Positions 16,377-24,687 are shown, counted from the stretch's first letter. The stretch: DNA of 64,000 nt from Actinokineospora xionganensis (GCF_014323725.1 NZ_JABVED010000002.1:453682-517681); one strand, 5' to 3'. Notes: generated by a model from the letters alone, not told the origin. Numbers and translations are program-made.

Positions 16377-17189
16377 TCAGGACTCGGTCGCCCGCATCGC
16401 CTCGGCCAGCATCTCGTCCACCAGGTGCACGAGCTTGCGGGTGTCGGCGGGCGAGATGGTGGTCCAAAAATTGCCGTCGGGGGACGCCTTGCGGACCTGC
16501 ACGTAGCGGCCGTCGGTGGTGTCGAAGAACGACACGACCCGGGCGGCACGCTGGCGACGCCCGAGGCGGTCGCGGACGGCCGCGCCGAAGTTCCCGGTGC
16601 CCTGGACGTCGCCGATCATCGTGGCGAGGGCCCGGGCGTCGTCCGTGCGGACGCCGCGGCCGAGCAGGGCCGCCTCGAAGCTCTTCTGGGTGCCGTCGGT
16701 GGCCTTGGCGGCGGCCTCGAAGTCGTCGGTCCGCAGCGTGACGGACTGGCCGGGGCCGCCCTGCCAGTTCGGCAGAACGGCGACCGCGGCGGACGCCAGT
16801 GACTCCGGGGAGATGCGGCTCAGGGTGATCTGGTCCTCCCGCAGCACGGCCAGCGCCGCGTTCGGACCCGCCACACCGGTCATCAGCCGCACACCGCGCC
16901 CGGCCCACGCCCGGCCGTCGACCTCGCGGTCGGGGCGGGCGATGATGCCGAACAGGTGCTCGATCTCCGGGTGCGGGTCGACCTTGCGGCCCAGGCCCCG
17001 GGCGTCGAGATCAGCCCAGACGCGCTCCTCGATGGCGGCGCGTTCCTCGTAGGTCTTGCCTGGGGACGGCACCTTGACGATCAGCGGCATGGTGCCGGGC
17101 GACAGGTGCTCCCACAGGACGTCGAATTCGAGGGCGGAGAGCGAGACGGGCTCGCTCTCCACCTCCATCATGGCTCCGAACGGCATCAC
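16377..17189 (-). CDS. EspG-family T7SS chaperone (satellite A)
   Basis: A 270-residue protein of the EspG family (PF14011), cytosolic chaperones that bind the tip of PE-PPE pairs and keep them soluble before export by ESX systems. It begins LSALEFDVLWEHLSPGTMPLIVKVPSPGKTYEERA and ends DGRYVQVRKASPDGNFWTTISPADTRKL, both hallmarks shared with the satellite C homologue. GTG 17189 overlaps the stop of the PPE-like gene; ATG 17186 is an equal alternative. It immediately follows its predicted client, the usual order. Confidence 0.88.
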   Translation of the reverse strand: MMPFGAMMEVESEPVSLSALEFDVLWEHLSPGTMPLIVKVPSPGKTYEERAAIEERVWADLDARGLGRKVDPHPEIEHLFGIIARPDREVDGRAWAGRGVRLMTGVAGPNAALAVLREDQITLSRISPESLASAAVAVLPNWQGGPGQSVTLRTDDFEAAAKATDGTQKSFEAALLGRGVRTDDARALATMIGDVQGTGNFGAAVRDRLGRRQRAARVVSFFDTTDGRYVQVRKASPDGNFWTTISPADTRKLVHLVDEMLAEAMRATES

Positions 17190-18496
17190 TGCTCGCTGGT
17201 CTCGCCGATGACGGTCGGGGCGACCATCCGGTCGTCACCGAACACGTCCTCGGTTTCCACGAGGTAGTTCGCCAACTCGTACTCTTCGTCTTCCTCGCCC
17301 TGGGCTCCACGGGCGCCACCCATGCCGCCGCCCATGCCCATGCCCTTGCCCGCGGCGCCGCCGCGGCCACCGGCAGGCCCACCAGGACCGGCTTGGCCGA
17401 AGCCACCGGCACCCGCCATGCCGCCCTTGCCCGCCTGACCCGCCTGGCGCGAGGCGTCGCCCGCCTGGCCCATACCGCCCTGGCCGAGGCCGCCCTTGCC
17501 GCCCGCGCCGCCAGTGGACTTGCCCGCGCCCGGGTTGTTCGTGGCGTTCGACGAGGACGGGTTGTTCTTGATCGGCGGCTGGCCGCCGAAGTTCAGGTTG
17601 TTCGGGTTGTTGGCGCCGCCAGGGATGAGCTGGTTCGGCGCGGGCGGGCCGCCCGGGGTGACCGTCGGCGGGATGTAGCCGTTGGGCGTGGTGGCCGTGG
17701 GCGGGACGTAGCCGTTGGGCACCGTCGGCGTGCCGGAGGGGGGACCCACGTAGTGGCCGCCACTGGTGCCGGAAGGCTGGACGTAGCCGCTGCCGGTGCC
17801 GGGCGCACCCGAGTAACCGGACGGGGAGGTGTAGTTGCCGCTGGCGTTGTTGCCCGAGTAGTTCGGGTTGAAGTTGCCGACAGCCGAACCCGGCGTCCGC
17901 GCGGGCTCCGGCGTGGAGACGACCACGTCCGGCGGCGGGACGAAGGTGCCCAGCGTGTTGCGGTTGAACTCGCTGCTGTTCTGGTACGAGTCCATCGTGT
18001 CGACGGCCTTCTGCGAAGCCCGGTCCTGCTCGGCTTCCTGGGCCTCGTGGTCGATCGCCTGCCCGGCGACGGCCGCGGCGGGACCGGCGTTGCCGGTCAG
18101 CAGCGCGGCGCCCGCGGCGACCTTCGCCCAGCCCGAGGGGGCGGGCGTGGTGACCTCGACCGGCTCGGGCATCTCGGCCCGGGCGCGGGAGATCATGTCG
18201 GCCTGGTACTCGGTGGACGACTTCATCATGTTCGTGCCGGACTGCGCGTCGGTCGCCCAGGCCTGCAACGGGGTCAGACCGGCGGTGGCGCTCTCGCCCG
18301 CCGCGCCTTCCCAGGCCGCGCCGAGCTCGCCGAGCTTGCGGTTGAGATCGGCGTCGATCTCGGCCAGCTCGGTGGTCAGCGCTTCCCAGTACGTGGTCTG
18401 CGGAGTGGACGCGGCCGCACCCGGGCCACTGTTGATCATCGTGTGCAGCGTGGGGTGGTCATACCCTTGCCACCGGTGCATCACCATAGGAATCAC
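17186..18496 (-). CDS. PPE-like T7SS substrate with Gly-rich region (satellite A)
   Basis: A 436-residue predicted T7SS cargo. The N-terminal 170 residues are helical and carry the W-x-G turn (LGAAWEGAAGESATAGL, about residue 60). A low-complexity Pro/Asn/Gly part follows (about 190-330), then a very Gly-rich stretch of about 80 residues. An acidic segment EEDEEYELANY precedes the tail EDVFGDDRMVAPTVIGE. The same tail motif ends the satellite C homologue. No signal peptide. The stop overlaps espG. The true start may be GTG 18496 or ATG a few codons later. Confidence 0.8.
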   Translation of the reverse strand: MIPMVMHRWQGYDHPTLHTMINSGPGAAASTPQTTYWEALTTELAEIDADLNRKLGELGAAWEGAAGESATAGLTPLQAWATDAQSGTNMMKSSTEYQADMISRARAEMPEPVEVTTPAPSGWAKVAAGAALLTGNAGPAAAVAGQAIDHEAQEAEQDRASQKAVDTMDSYQNSSEFNRNTLGTFVPPPDVVVSTPEPARTPGSAVGNFNPNYSGNNASGNYTSPSGYSGAPGTGSGYVQPSGTSGGHYVGPPSGTPTVPNGYVPPTATTPNGYIPPTVTPGGPPAPNQLIPGGANNPNNLNFGGQPPIKNNPSSSNATNNPGAGKSTGGAGGKGGLGQGGMGQAGDASRQAGQAGKGGMAGAGGFGQAGPGGPAGGRGGAAGKGMGMGGGMGGARGAQGEEDEEYELANYLVETEDVFGDDRMVAPTVIGETSEQ

Positions 18497-18528
18497 CCTC
18501 AGGTCGTCAAGCGAAAGTCTGCGGCCTA

Positions 18529-18912
18529 TTAGCCGTTGTCGTACTTGCCCCAGCGGGCCGTGTTGTCGCCCTCGACCAGCATGTAGGCGTCATAGGACCG
18601 CTGAAGCGCGTCGCAAGCGGCCGTGAGCTGCTTCTCGTAGCCGGTGAGGCAGGCCAGAGCGGATGCCGCGTCCCCACCATTGGTTCGCTCGGCGAACTGC
18701 TGCGCGGTCTCACTGCTGACCGGGTCTTCCGCCCACTCCCGAATCTGGAGAGACTGCAGCGCGGCGAGTTTCTCTCCGACGCGGTCCTTTGCGTCACGGA
18801 ACGCGGCCAGAGCCGCCGGGATCGAGGCAGGCTCGACCTTCAACGTCTGCGTACCTGAATAGCTGGGTCCCACAGGTGCGGATGAACCCCCGCCGCCATC
18901 GGCTAGAAACAC
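18529..18912 (-). CDS. Small helical partner of the PPE-like protein (satellite A)
   Basis: A 127-residue protein, first gene of the espG operon, 32 bases before the PPE-like gene. It has a Gly/Ser-rich start, then two long helices (IPAALAAFRDAKDRVGEKLAALQ and a second ALACLTGYEKQLTAACDALQRSYDAYM). This is the size and shape of PE- or WXG-like partners that dimerise with PPE proteins. No clear WxG turn is present, so the exact family is uncertain. Start GTG 18912. Confidence 0.7.
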   Translation of the reverse strand: MFLADGGGGSSAPVGPSYSGTQTLKVEPASIPAALAAFRDAKDRVGEKLAALQSLQIREWAEDPVSSETAQQFAERTNGGDAASALACLTGYEKQLTAACDALQRSYDAYMLVEGDNTARWGKYDNG

Positions 18913-19043
18913 CGTTCGACTCCCTCAGTCCTGTGCTCTTGCAACGAACTGTATCTGTGATGTACGACGTCGCGGAACGGTTCCACGATATTGGGTGATC
19001 TCGTGACTAATTCTTGAGACACCCCACCCCTGCGAGCATGACG

Positions 19044-19682
19044 CTAGCTCGCGAGGACGACCTTCATGCCCGCTTCGGCGATTTTCGCCACCTTGGTGCA
19101 CAGCTCAGCGTGTGGGGTGACCGGCTGGCGGTCCGGGTTGGTCACAGTGAGTTGGAATTGCATCATCTGGCCGTCCTTGGTGTCGACCACGGTGAAACAC
19201 GCGATCCCGCCCGCCTTGCCCTCGACGACAGCGGCTGGGTAACCCGCGATCTTTGTCGGAACGACGTTCCCTACGACGGAACTCGTGTAAGAGGCGAAGC
19301 CTTCAGTGACCACAGCGTCGACCGACAGGATCAAATTGGCCTTGTCGCCCACGATCGTGCAGGTCAGCGATCCCGGGAAGGGCGCCGACTTGCCTTCGCG
19401 ACCCTGGGTGCGCTGGTCGATGCCGAAATCGGCGGGCTTGAGGCCGTTCGCCACGTCGCACGGCTTGATCGCCGACAGGTCCTTGTCCGCGGGACGGTCC
19501 ACCTTGGGCGGTGTTGTCGTCTTCTTCGTCGGGCTCGGCTTGTCCGTCGTAGTCTCCGTGGACTCGCTGGTCCGCGGCGAGCCGGTCTGCGGCGCGGGCG
19601 TCGGCTCAGAGCAGGCCGTCAGCGCGAGTGCGGCGAAGGCGGTGACAGCGGTGACGGCCAGGCGTGCTGCGTTGGTCCCCAT
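19044..19682 (-). CDS. DUF3558-family lipoprotein (satellite A)
   Basis: A 212-residue predicted lipoprotein: signal peptide with lipobox LTAC (Cys at about residue 24), a Thr/Ser/Pro/Lys-rich linker, then a domain of the DUF3558 type. That domain shows KPCDVANGLKPADFGID, LTCTIVGD and a final LCTKVAKIAEAGMKV. Such lipoproteins often accompany EspG/PPE-like gene sets in Pseudonocardiales. It is separated from the 127-residue partner gene by about 130 bases that appear to hold the operon promoter, so it is a neighbouring unit. Confidence 0.85.
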   Translation of the reverse strand: MGTNAARLAVTAVTAFAALALTACSEPTPAPQTGSPRTSESTETTTDKPSPTKKTTTPPKVDRPADKDLSAIKPCDVANGLKPADFGIDQRTQGREGKSAPFPGSLTCTIVGDKANLILSVDAVVTEGFASYTSSVVGNVVPTKIAGYPAAVVEGKAGGIACFTVVDTKDGQMMQFQLTVTNPDRQPVTPHAELCTKVAKIAEAGMKVVLAS

Positions 19683-19729
19683 GACCGCAAAGTACCGAAG
19701 GGTGACCAGCGGTGACTCGGGAACCTACG

Positions 19730-20293
19730 ATGAGCCGCATGGAGGAGCCGGAGATCACCCTCGACATGCGTGCGGGCGCGCGGGCGAACCCGAACAGCTG
19801 GCTGTACGTGATCGACCCGGCGTTCGGCCACGACGAGGACGTACCGCCGTGGGGTGTGGTCGGGGCATACCCGGTCGACGACCGCGGCGAGATCGGTGAG
19901 ACGTTCCGCCCGAACGCCGACTACCGGCCCTCACCCGCCGCGCTGCGGATGCCGGTGCCGTCGAACCCGCTGGAGAAGATGCTCCAGCTGATCAAGACCC
20001 GCCACCGCGAGCAGCGCGAGCTGCTGCCCGCGGTGCTGGACGCGACCCTGCTCCTCTATTCGGCTTCGGCGGAGGACGAGGGCGTGACCGGGTTCCCGAA
20101 CCACGACGGCCGGGTGATGGTCCCGGCCTGCACCTCCGCCGCCCACGTCCCGGCGAACTGGCCGGGGTGGCGCGAGGTGCGCGGCCGTGACCTGGCCGGG
20201 CTGCTCTACGGGCACCCGCTCGTGCTGAACCCGATCGGCCCGATCACCGCCCTGGTCCCCGCGGCCGACCTCGCCCAAGCGGTGAACTGGTAG
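19730..20293 (+). CDS. Type VII secretion system-associated protein (SseB-like)
   Basis: A 187-residue soluble protein resembling the actinobacterial 'T7SS-associated protein' family. It has RANPNSWLYVIDPAF, the PPWGVVGAYPVDDRGEIGETFRPN block, YRPSP, and a C-terminal SseB-like half with RVMVPACTS and ITALVPAADL. The ATG 19730 is preferred over GTG 19712 because the conserved part starts later; ATG 19739 is also possible. It is divergent from the DUF3558 lipoprotein of satellite A, with starts only about 47 bases apart, so they likely share a regulatory region. Its molecular role is unknown. Confidence 0.75.
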   Translation: MSRMEEPEITLDMRAGARANPNSWLYVIDPAFGHDEDVPPWGVVGAYPVDDRGEIGETFRPNADYRPSPAALRMPVPSNPLEKMLQLIKTRHREQRELLPAVLDATLLLYSASAEDEGVTGFPNHDGRVMVPACTSAAHVPANWPGWREVRGRDLAGLLYGHPLVLNPIGPITALVPAADLAQAVNW

Positions 20294-20313
20294 CCACCGG
20301 GGCAGGCCATCAC

Positions 20314-21192
20314 TCAGCCGATCACGATTCCGAACTCGCCGATCCGCTCCGGGTCGGCGGTGATCTCGATGCCGACGATCTTTCCGTCGGCGACGGTGAA
20401 GCCGAAGACGACGCGCGGCGTGCCGCCCGGCGCCCACACGGCCGCGGGCGCGCCGTCGACCAGCGCTGGCTGAGCGGCCTGGGCGCGGCCGAGGAACGAA
20501 CCCGCCACCGCCGAGACGCCGCGGACCTCGCTCGCCAGGGCGGGCGCGCCGGGGCTGGCCGCCGCCGAGTTGACGGCCGTCTTGTCGGCGCGGAGCACGA
20601 CGTCCGGGTCGAGCAGGGGCAGCAATGCGTCGAAGTCGCCGCCGCGGGAGGCCGCCAGGAAGGCGTCGACGATCTCTCGGCGGCACGGGAGGTCGGCATC
20701 GGTCACGGGATCGGCGCCGCGGACACGGCGGCGGGCGCGGCTGGCCAGCTGCCGGGTGGCGGCGGGGGTGCGGCCGACGATCTCGGCGATCTCGTCGAAC
20801 GGGACGGCGAACAGGTCGTGCAGGACGAAGGCGAGGCGTTCGGCGGGCGCGAGTGTCTGCAGGACCACCAGGAGCGCGGGGCCGACCGAGTCCGCGAGCA
20901 GCGCTTCACGCGCGGGGTCGTCGCCCGCGACGGGTTCGGGCACGTCCTCGCCGAGTTCCTCGCGGCGGGACTTGCGGGTGCGCAGCATGTCGAGGCAGAC
21001 CCGGGCGACGACGGTCGTGAGCCAACCGCCCAGGTTGTCGAGCTCGTCCGTGTCGGCGCGGGTGAGCCGGAACCAGGCCTCCTGCACGGCGTCGTCGGCC
21101 TCGGTGGTCGACCCGAGGACCCGGAACGCGACCGCCCGCAGGTGCGCCCGGTTGTCCTCGAATCGCTGTGCGAGCTGGTCGTTCTTGTCCAT
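20314..21192 (-). CDS. ECF41-type (SigJ-like) sigma factor with SnoaL-like C-terminal domain
   Basis: A 292-residue sigma factor. Region 2 is at 10-75 (RFEDNRAHLRAVAFRVLGSTTEADDAVQEAWFRL) and region 4 at about 110-160 (LAPAERLAFVLHDLFAVPFDEIAEIVGRTPAATRQLASRARRRV). A SnoaL/NTF2-like domain of about 120 residues acts as a built-in regulator in ECF41 proteins. The C-terminal ADPERI fits the NPDKL-like motif, but the DGGG-type motif expected after DPDVVLRAD is absent. It is divergent from a carboxymuconolactone decarboxylase gene, the usual ECF41 partner. ECF41-type promoters precede both genes. Confidence 0.9.
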   Translation of the reverse strand: MDKNDQLAQRFEDNRAHLRAVAFRVLGSTTEADDAVQEAWFRLTRADTDELDNLGGWLTTVVARVCLDMLRTRKSRREELGEDVPEPVAGDDPAREALLADSVGPALLVVLQTLAPAERLAFVLHDLFAVPFDEIAEIVGRTPAATRQLASRARRRVRGADPVTDADLPCRREIVDAFLAASRGGDFDALLPLLDPDVVLRADKTAVNSAAASPGAPALASEVRGVSAVAGSFLGRAQAAQPALVDGAPAAVWAPGGTPRVVFGFTVADGKIVGIEITADPERIGEFGIVIG

Positions 21193-21220
21193 CGGTCACA
21201 TTCCTTCGTCGCGTTGCGTC
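21193..21220 (+). promoter_or_regulatory. ECF41-type promoter driving the decarboxylase gene
   Basis: CGGTCACA (21193-21200) and CGTC (21217-21220) are separated by 16 bases, matching the ECF41 signature TGTCACA-N16-CGTC at 6 of 7 and 4 of 4 positions. Transcription would start near 21227, about 45 bases before the decarboxylase ATG. Confidence 0.75.
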
Positions 21221-21228
21221 ATGCCATT

Positions 21229-21255
21229 GACGTTCGAAACACGGTCAATGTGACG
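21229..21255 (-). promoter_or_regulatory. ECF41-type promoter driving the sigma gene
   Basis: On the minus strand CGTCACA (21255-21249) is followed after 16 bases by CGTC (21232-21229), again the ECF41 signature. Transcription would start near 21222, giving a leader of about 30 bases before the sigma ATG at 21192. It faces the decarboxylase promoter, and the two leaders overlap. Confidence 0.75.
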
Positions 21256-21271
21256 AAGTGAGGAACCAGCC

Positions 21272-21727
21272 ATGCAGGCACGGATGAGCAACCCCGTCAT
21301 GATCATGCCCGACGCGATGAAGGCGATCCTGGCGCTCGACAAGGCGGTCAAGAAGAGCACCGTCCCGCACACGACCCTTGGGTTGGTGCACCTCCGGGTG
21401 AGCCAGATCAACGGGTGCGGCGTCTGCGTCGACGGCGGGGCGCGCCACGCCAAGAAGGCGGGCGAGACCGACGAGCGCCTGTTCACCGTGTCGGCTTGGC
21501 GGGAGGCGCCGTACTTCACCGACGCGGAGCGGGCGGCGCTGGCGCTGGCCGAGTCGGTCACCCGGATCAGCGACAGCATGGAGCCGGTCCCGGACGCGAT
21601 CTGGAACGAGGCCGCCCGCCACTACGACGAGCAGGCCCTCGCCGCGCTGCTGCTGTCGATCGCGACCACCAACGTCTGGAACCGCATCAATGTCGCCACT
21701 CGACAGCCCGCCACCGGCGGCTGGTAA
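21272..21727 (+). CDS. Carboxymuconolactone decarboxylase / AhpD-like protein
   Basis: A 151-residue helical protein of the CMD family, expected to form oligomers and to use a CxxC pair in peroxidase- or decarboxylase-type chemistry. The pair is in QINGCGVCVDGGARHAKKAGE. The histidine normally three residues after the second Cys (CxxCxxxH, as in IDMHT) is Gly here, and a His appears three residues later, so the proton relay may differ. WREAPYFTDAERAALALAES and the C-terminal AALLLSIATTNVWNRI are typical. It is the predicted main target of the adjacent ECF41 sigma. Confidence 0.88.
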   Translation: MQARMSNPVMIMPDAMKAILALDKAVKKSTVPHTTLGLVHLRVSQINGCGVCVDGGARHAKKAGETDERLFTVSAWREAPYFTDAERAALALAESVTRISDSMEPVPDAIWNEAARHYDEQALAALLLSIATTNVWNRINVATRQPATGGW

Positions 21728-21768
21728 ATCACGGGCGGGAGCGGTGGGCGTCGGCCACACTGGACGGC

Positions 21769-22170
21769 ATGATCGGACAGACGAAGGACGCTGGCTGGCA
21801 GATCGGCGTGTCCAGGACGCTCGCGCACCCGATTGACAAGGTGTGGGACCTCATCGCGGGCCGGGCGGGCCTGGACCTCTGGCTGGGCCCGGACGTAGAA
21901 CTCAAGCCGGAGAAGGGTTTCCGGTACGAGACGGCCACCGGCATCACCGGCGAGGTCCGCAGTTTCCATGAACACGACCGGATCCGGCTCACCTGGCGGC
22001 CCGCGGACTGGGACCACGACAGCACCGTCCAGGTCGCCATGGCGGCCGCGGGCGACCGGACGAAGCTGACCTTCCACCAGGAGTGGTTGACCGGCGCCGA
22101 GGAGCGGGAGCGTCAGCGCGCGTACTGGCAGGGAGTCATGGACAACGTCGTCGACGCCCTCGGAAGCTGA
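21769..22170 (+). CDS. SRPBCC / AHSA1-like ligand-binding protein
   Basis: A 133-residue START-like protein. The helix-grip fold is suggested by RTLAHPIDKVWDLIAG, LDLWLGPDVEL, TGEVRSFHEHDRIRLTWRP, KLTFHQEWL, and a long C-terminal helix REROR-type segment ending YWQGVMDNVVDAL. Such proteins bind hydrophobic ligands or assist in stress responses. The start ATG 21769 follows a 40-base gap after the decarboxylase gene, so the two could share the ECF41 promoter. Confidence 0.8.
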   Translation: MIGQTKDAGWQIGVSRTLAHPIDKVWDLIAGRAGLDLWLGPDVELKPEKGFRYETATGITGEVRSFHEHDRIRLTWRPADWDHDSTVQVAMAAAGDRTKLTFHQEWLTGAEERERQRAYWQGVMDNVVDALGS

Positions 22171-22173
22171 GCC

Positions 22174-22407
22174 CTACCAAGGGATCGGCCCGTGGCGGTC
22201 GTGGTAGCCGCCGGTCGGGCCGTCCGGTCCCGCGGTCGCCATCGCGATGATGGACTCGACGCCCTCGGCCACCGTCTGCGTTCCGCTGTGCCCGTTGATA
22301 TCCGTCGCGGTGTAGCCGGGGTCGACGGCGTTGACCCGCATGCCGGGCAGCGCTTTCGCGTACTGCGGCGTCACCGCGTCCAACGCGCTGGACCTGCTGC
22401 GGGTCAT
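22174..22407 (-). pseudogene. C-terminal fragment of a short-chain dehydrogenase/reductase
   Basis: About 75 residues remain: a run like SSALDAVTPQYAKALPG (the helix after the catalytic Tyr-Lys), then MRVNAVDPGYTATDINGHSGTQTVAEG and a C-terminal GYHDRHGPIPW. This is the end of an SDR of the carbonyl-reductase type. The Rossmann part, the catalytic Ser and the YxxxK itself are missing, and the break lies within 20 bases of the GGDEF-EAL gene stop, suggesting a deletion or insertion junction. It cannot be an active enzyme. Confidence 0.8.
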
Positions 22408-22425
22408 CGGGATCCAGCGGATGTC

Positions 22426-24522
22426 TCAGGACTCGAGCCAGCGCTCGATCTCCTCGGGCGGGCCGGGCTTGGCGAACAGCCAGCCCTGAGCGGTGTCGCA
22501 GCCGATCAGACGCAGCCGCTCGGCCTGCTCCGGGTCCTCGACGCCCTCGGCGACCACGTCGTGGCCCAGCGCGTGCGCCAGTTCGACAAGGGTCGACACG
22601 ATGCGCGCGTCGGCCTCGTCGGCGTCCGGCGCGGCGCGCAGCCCCTCCATGAAGCGGCCTGCGAGCTTGATCGAGTGCACGGGGAGATGCCGCAGGTAGG
22701 CCAGGTTCGAGTAGCCGGTGCCGAAGTCGTCGATGGCGATCCGCACACCCATGTCCGACAGGGCGCGCAGGGCTTCCAGTGGGACCCCGGTGGTGGCCAT
22801 GATGGCCGATTCGGTCAGCTCCAACTGGATGCTTGACGGCGGAAGCTCGGCGGCCCGCAGAATGGTGGCGATGTCGTCGACGAGGTTGGGTTCCACGGTC
22901 TGCCGGGCGGCAAGGTTGACACTGACCCACGGCGCCTCGTCCCCGTAGCTGTCCCGCCAGCGCCGGGCCTGCCTGGTGGCCTCGCGCAGGACCCAACGGC
23001 CCAGCGGCACGATCAGCCCGGTTTCCTCGGCCAGGCTGATGAACTGGTCGGGCCCCAGCCTGCCGAACTCCGGATGTGCCCACCGCACAAGGGCTTCGAC
23101 ACCGACCAGCTTGGTGTCGGAGAGCCGGACGATCGGCTGGTAGTCCACATAGAACTCTTCGCTCTCCACCGCCGCGGGCATCCGGGCGGCGAGGGTGAAC
23201 CGGGCGACCTCGCGCGCGTTGCGCTCGGAGTTGTAGCCCGCCCAACGGTTCTTGCCGTCCGCCTTGGCCCAGTACAGCGTGACGTCGGCGTCGCGCATGG
23301 TCTCGGCGGGAGTCGTGCCCGCGACGGGCCGCTCGACCAGGCCGATGCTGGCCGACACCGACAGCCGGTGGCCGCCGATTCGTACCGGCACGGCGAACGC
23401 CGCGAGGATCTGTTCGGCCAGCGCGATGACCTCGTCGATGCTCTCGCAGTGCTCGATCAGCACCACGAACTCGTCGCCGCCCATCCGCGCCACCAGCCGG
23501 TCGGGGCCGGAGACCAGGCCTTCGAGCCGGATCGCCACCGCCGCCAGCAACTCGTCGCCGATGTCGTGGCCGAGGCTGTCGTTGATGACTTTGAAGCCGT
23601 CGAGGTCGAGGTAGCAGATGCCGACGCGGTGGTCGCCGCCCTTGGCGAAGGCGGCGTTGAGCCGCTCGGTGAACAGCGCCCGGTTGCCCAGCCCGGTCAA
23701 GGGGTCGTGGTTGGCCTGGTGTCGCAGGCGCTGTTCGAGCAGGTGCCGTTCGGTGATGTCCTCCAGCATGCCGACGACGAACTGCGGCGCCCCGGCCTCG
23801 TCGCGCACGAGCGTCACCGACAGGTCAGTCCACAGTGGACTTCCGTCGGACTTGCGCAGCATCCGTTCCATCCGGTAGCTGTCACGCCGCCCGGTCAGCA
23901 GCTCCTTGAGCGGCCTGCGCATCGCGGAGGGCTCATCGGGGTAGCGCAGGTCGTCGACGTGCATTCCCGGCATCTTTTCGACCGGGTAGTCGAACATGCG
24001 GGCGCACGCGGAGTTGACCTCGACCAGCGTGCCGTTGGAGTCGGTGATCGCGATGCCGACGGCGGTCTGGGTGAACATCGCCTTGAACCGGGCCTCACTG
24101 GCCAGCAGTGCGGTCTCGGCGCCGCGGCGCGCGTCCATCACGGCTTGGCGGATCTCCTCCTGGTCGCGGAAGATCCGCTGCTGCATGGCGGCGGTGAAGC
24201 CCGCGGCGAACGCCGACAGCAGCGCGGGCAGCAGGTGCACGCGGTCCTTGTCGACCATGTGCGCCAGCCGCTCACCGATGAGCTGCAAGGAACACGCGAG
24301 AGTCCGCGGCGAAGTGAGACCTAGATCGACCAGGGCGGCGCCGACAGCGGCGGCCGGGGACGGGTCGAACCGGTCGCGGCCGAGCGCCGCGAGCAGAGAT
24401 TGGGTGTGGCGGCCGACGTGCACGACGAGGTCGCCGCAGTTCAACGCCACATAGCCCGTCGCGGCCAGCGCGGTCGCCCACAGCTCCGCGAATGCGTCGC
24501 GCTCGCCCGGTGCGCAGTCCAC
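22426..24522 (-). CDS. PAS-GGDEF-EAL c-di-GMP signalling protein
   Basis: A 698-residue cytosolic protein: a helical N-terminal domain (about 1-140), PAS (about 145-265), GGDEF (about 270-430) and EAL (about 445-690). The cyclase motif GGDEF is intact at 348-352 but no RxxD inhibitory site precedes it. In the EAL part, E476-A-L, NLAA, ELTES, IDDFGTGYS, AEGVED and AQGW are all present. The usual KID motif, however, reads K619-L-A621, so one metal-binding Asp is replaced by Ala. Synthesis is therefore likely and hydrolysis may be weak or lost. GTG 24522 has AAGGGG upstream. It could set the c-di-GMP level sensed by RsiG. Confidence 0.92.
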   Translation of the reverse strand: MDCAPGERDAFAELWATALAATGYVALNCGDLVVHVGRHTQSLLAALGRDRFDPSPAAAVGAALVDLGLTSPRTLACSLQLIGERLAHMVDKDRVHLLPALLSAFAAGFTAAMQQRIFRDQEEIRQAVMDARRGAETALLASEARFKAMFTQTAVGIAITDSNGTLVEVNSACARMFDYPVEKMPGMHVDDLRYPDEPSAMRRPLKELLTGRRDSYRMERMLRKSDGSPLWTDLSVTLVRDEAGAPQFVVGMLEDITERHLLEQRLRHQANHDPLTGLGNRALFTERLNAAFAKGGDHRVGICYLDLDGFKVINDSLGHDIGDELLAAVAIRLEGLVSGPDRLVARMGGDEFVVLIEHCESIDEVIALAEQILAAFAVPVRIGGHRLSVSASIGLVERPVAGTTPAETMRDADVTLYWAKADGKNRWAGYNSERNAREVARFTLAARMPAAVESEEFYVDYQPIVRLSDTKLVGVEALVRWAHPEFGRLGPDQFISLAEETGLIVPLGRWVLREATRQARRWRDSYGDEAPWVSVNLAARQTVEPNLVDDIATILRAAELPPSSIQLELTESAIMATTGVPLEALRALSDMGVRIAIDDFGTGYSNLAYLRHLPVHSIKLAGRFMEGLRAAPDADEADARIVSTLVELAHALGHDVVAEGVEDPEQAERLRLIGCDTAQGWLFAKPGPPEEIERWLES

Positions 24523-24687
24523 CCATCACCCCTTGCTCGCTAGACGCACAGTTTCCCCTGTTCAACGCCAGGTAGCCACCCCGGACAGCGGTGTTCACCT
24601 GACGCGATCGGGCAACTACCACTAGGAGTAGGTCTTCGATCGCTCCTGACCTTGTTCCGCGGTGATTACTGAGGCCATCCGGGTAAT

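Noticed and set aside
17260-17530. Gly-rich tandem-like DNA in the PPE-like gene as a DNA repeat array
   Set aside because: The repetition is at codon level for Gly/Ala/Met/Gln in a low-complexity protein region, with no constant DNA unit.
18974-18984. Palindrome GGAACGGTTCC upstream of satellite A as an operator
   Set aside because: Only 11 bases and not placed at a defined promoter; chance is likely.
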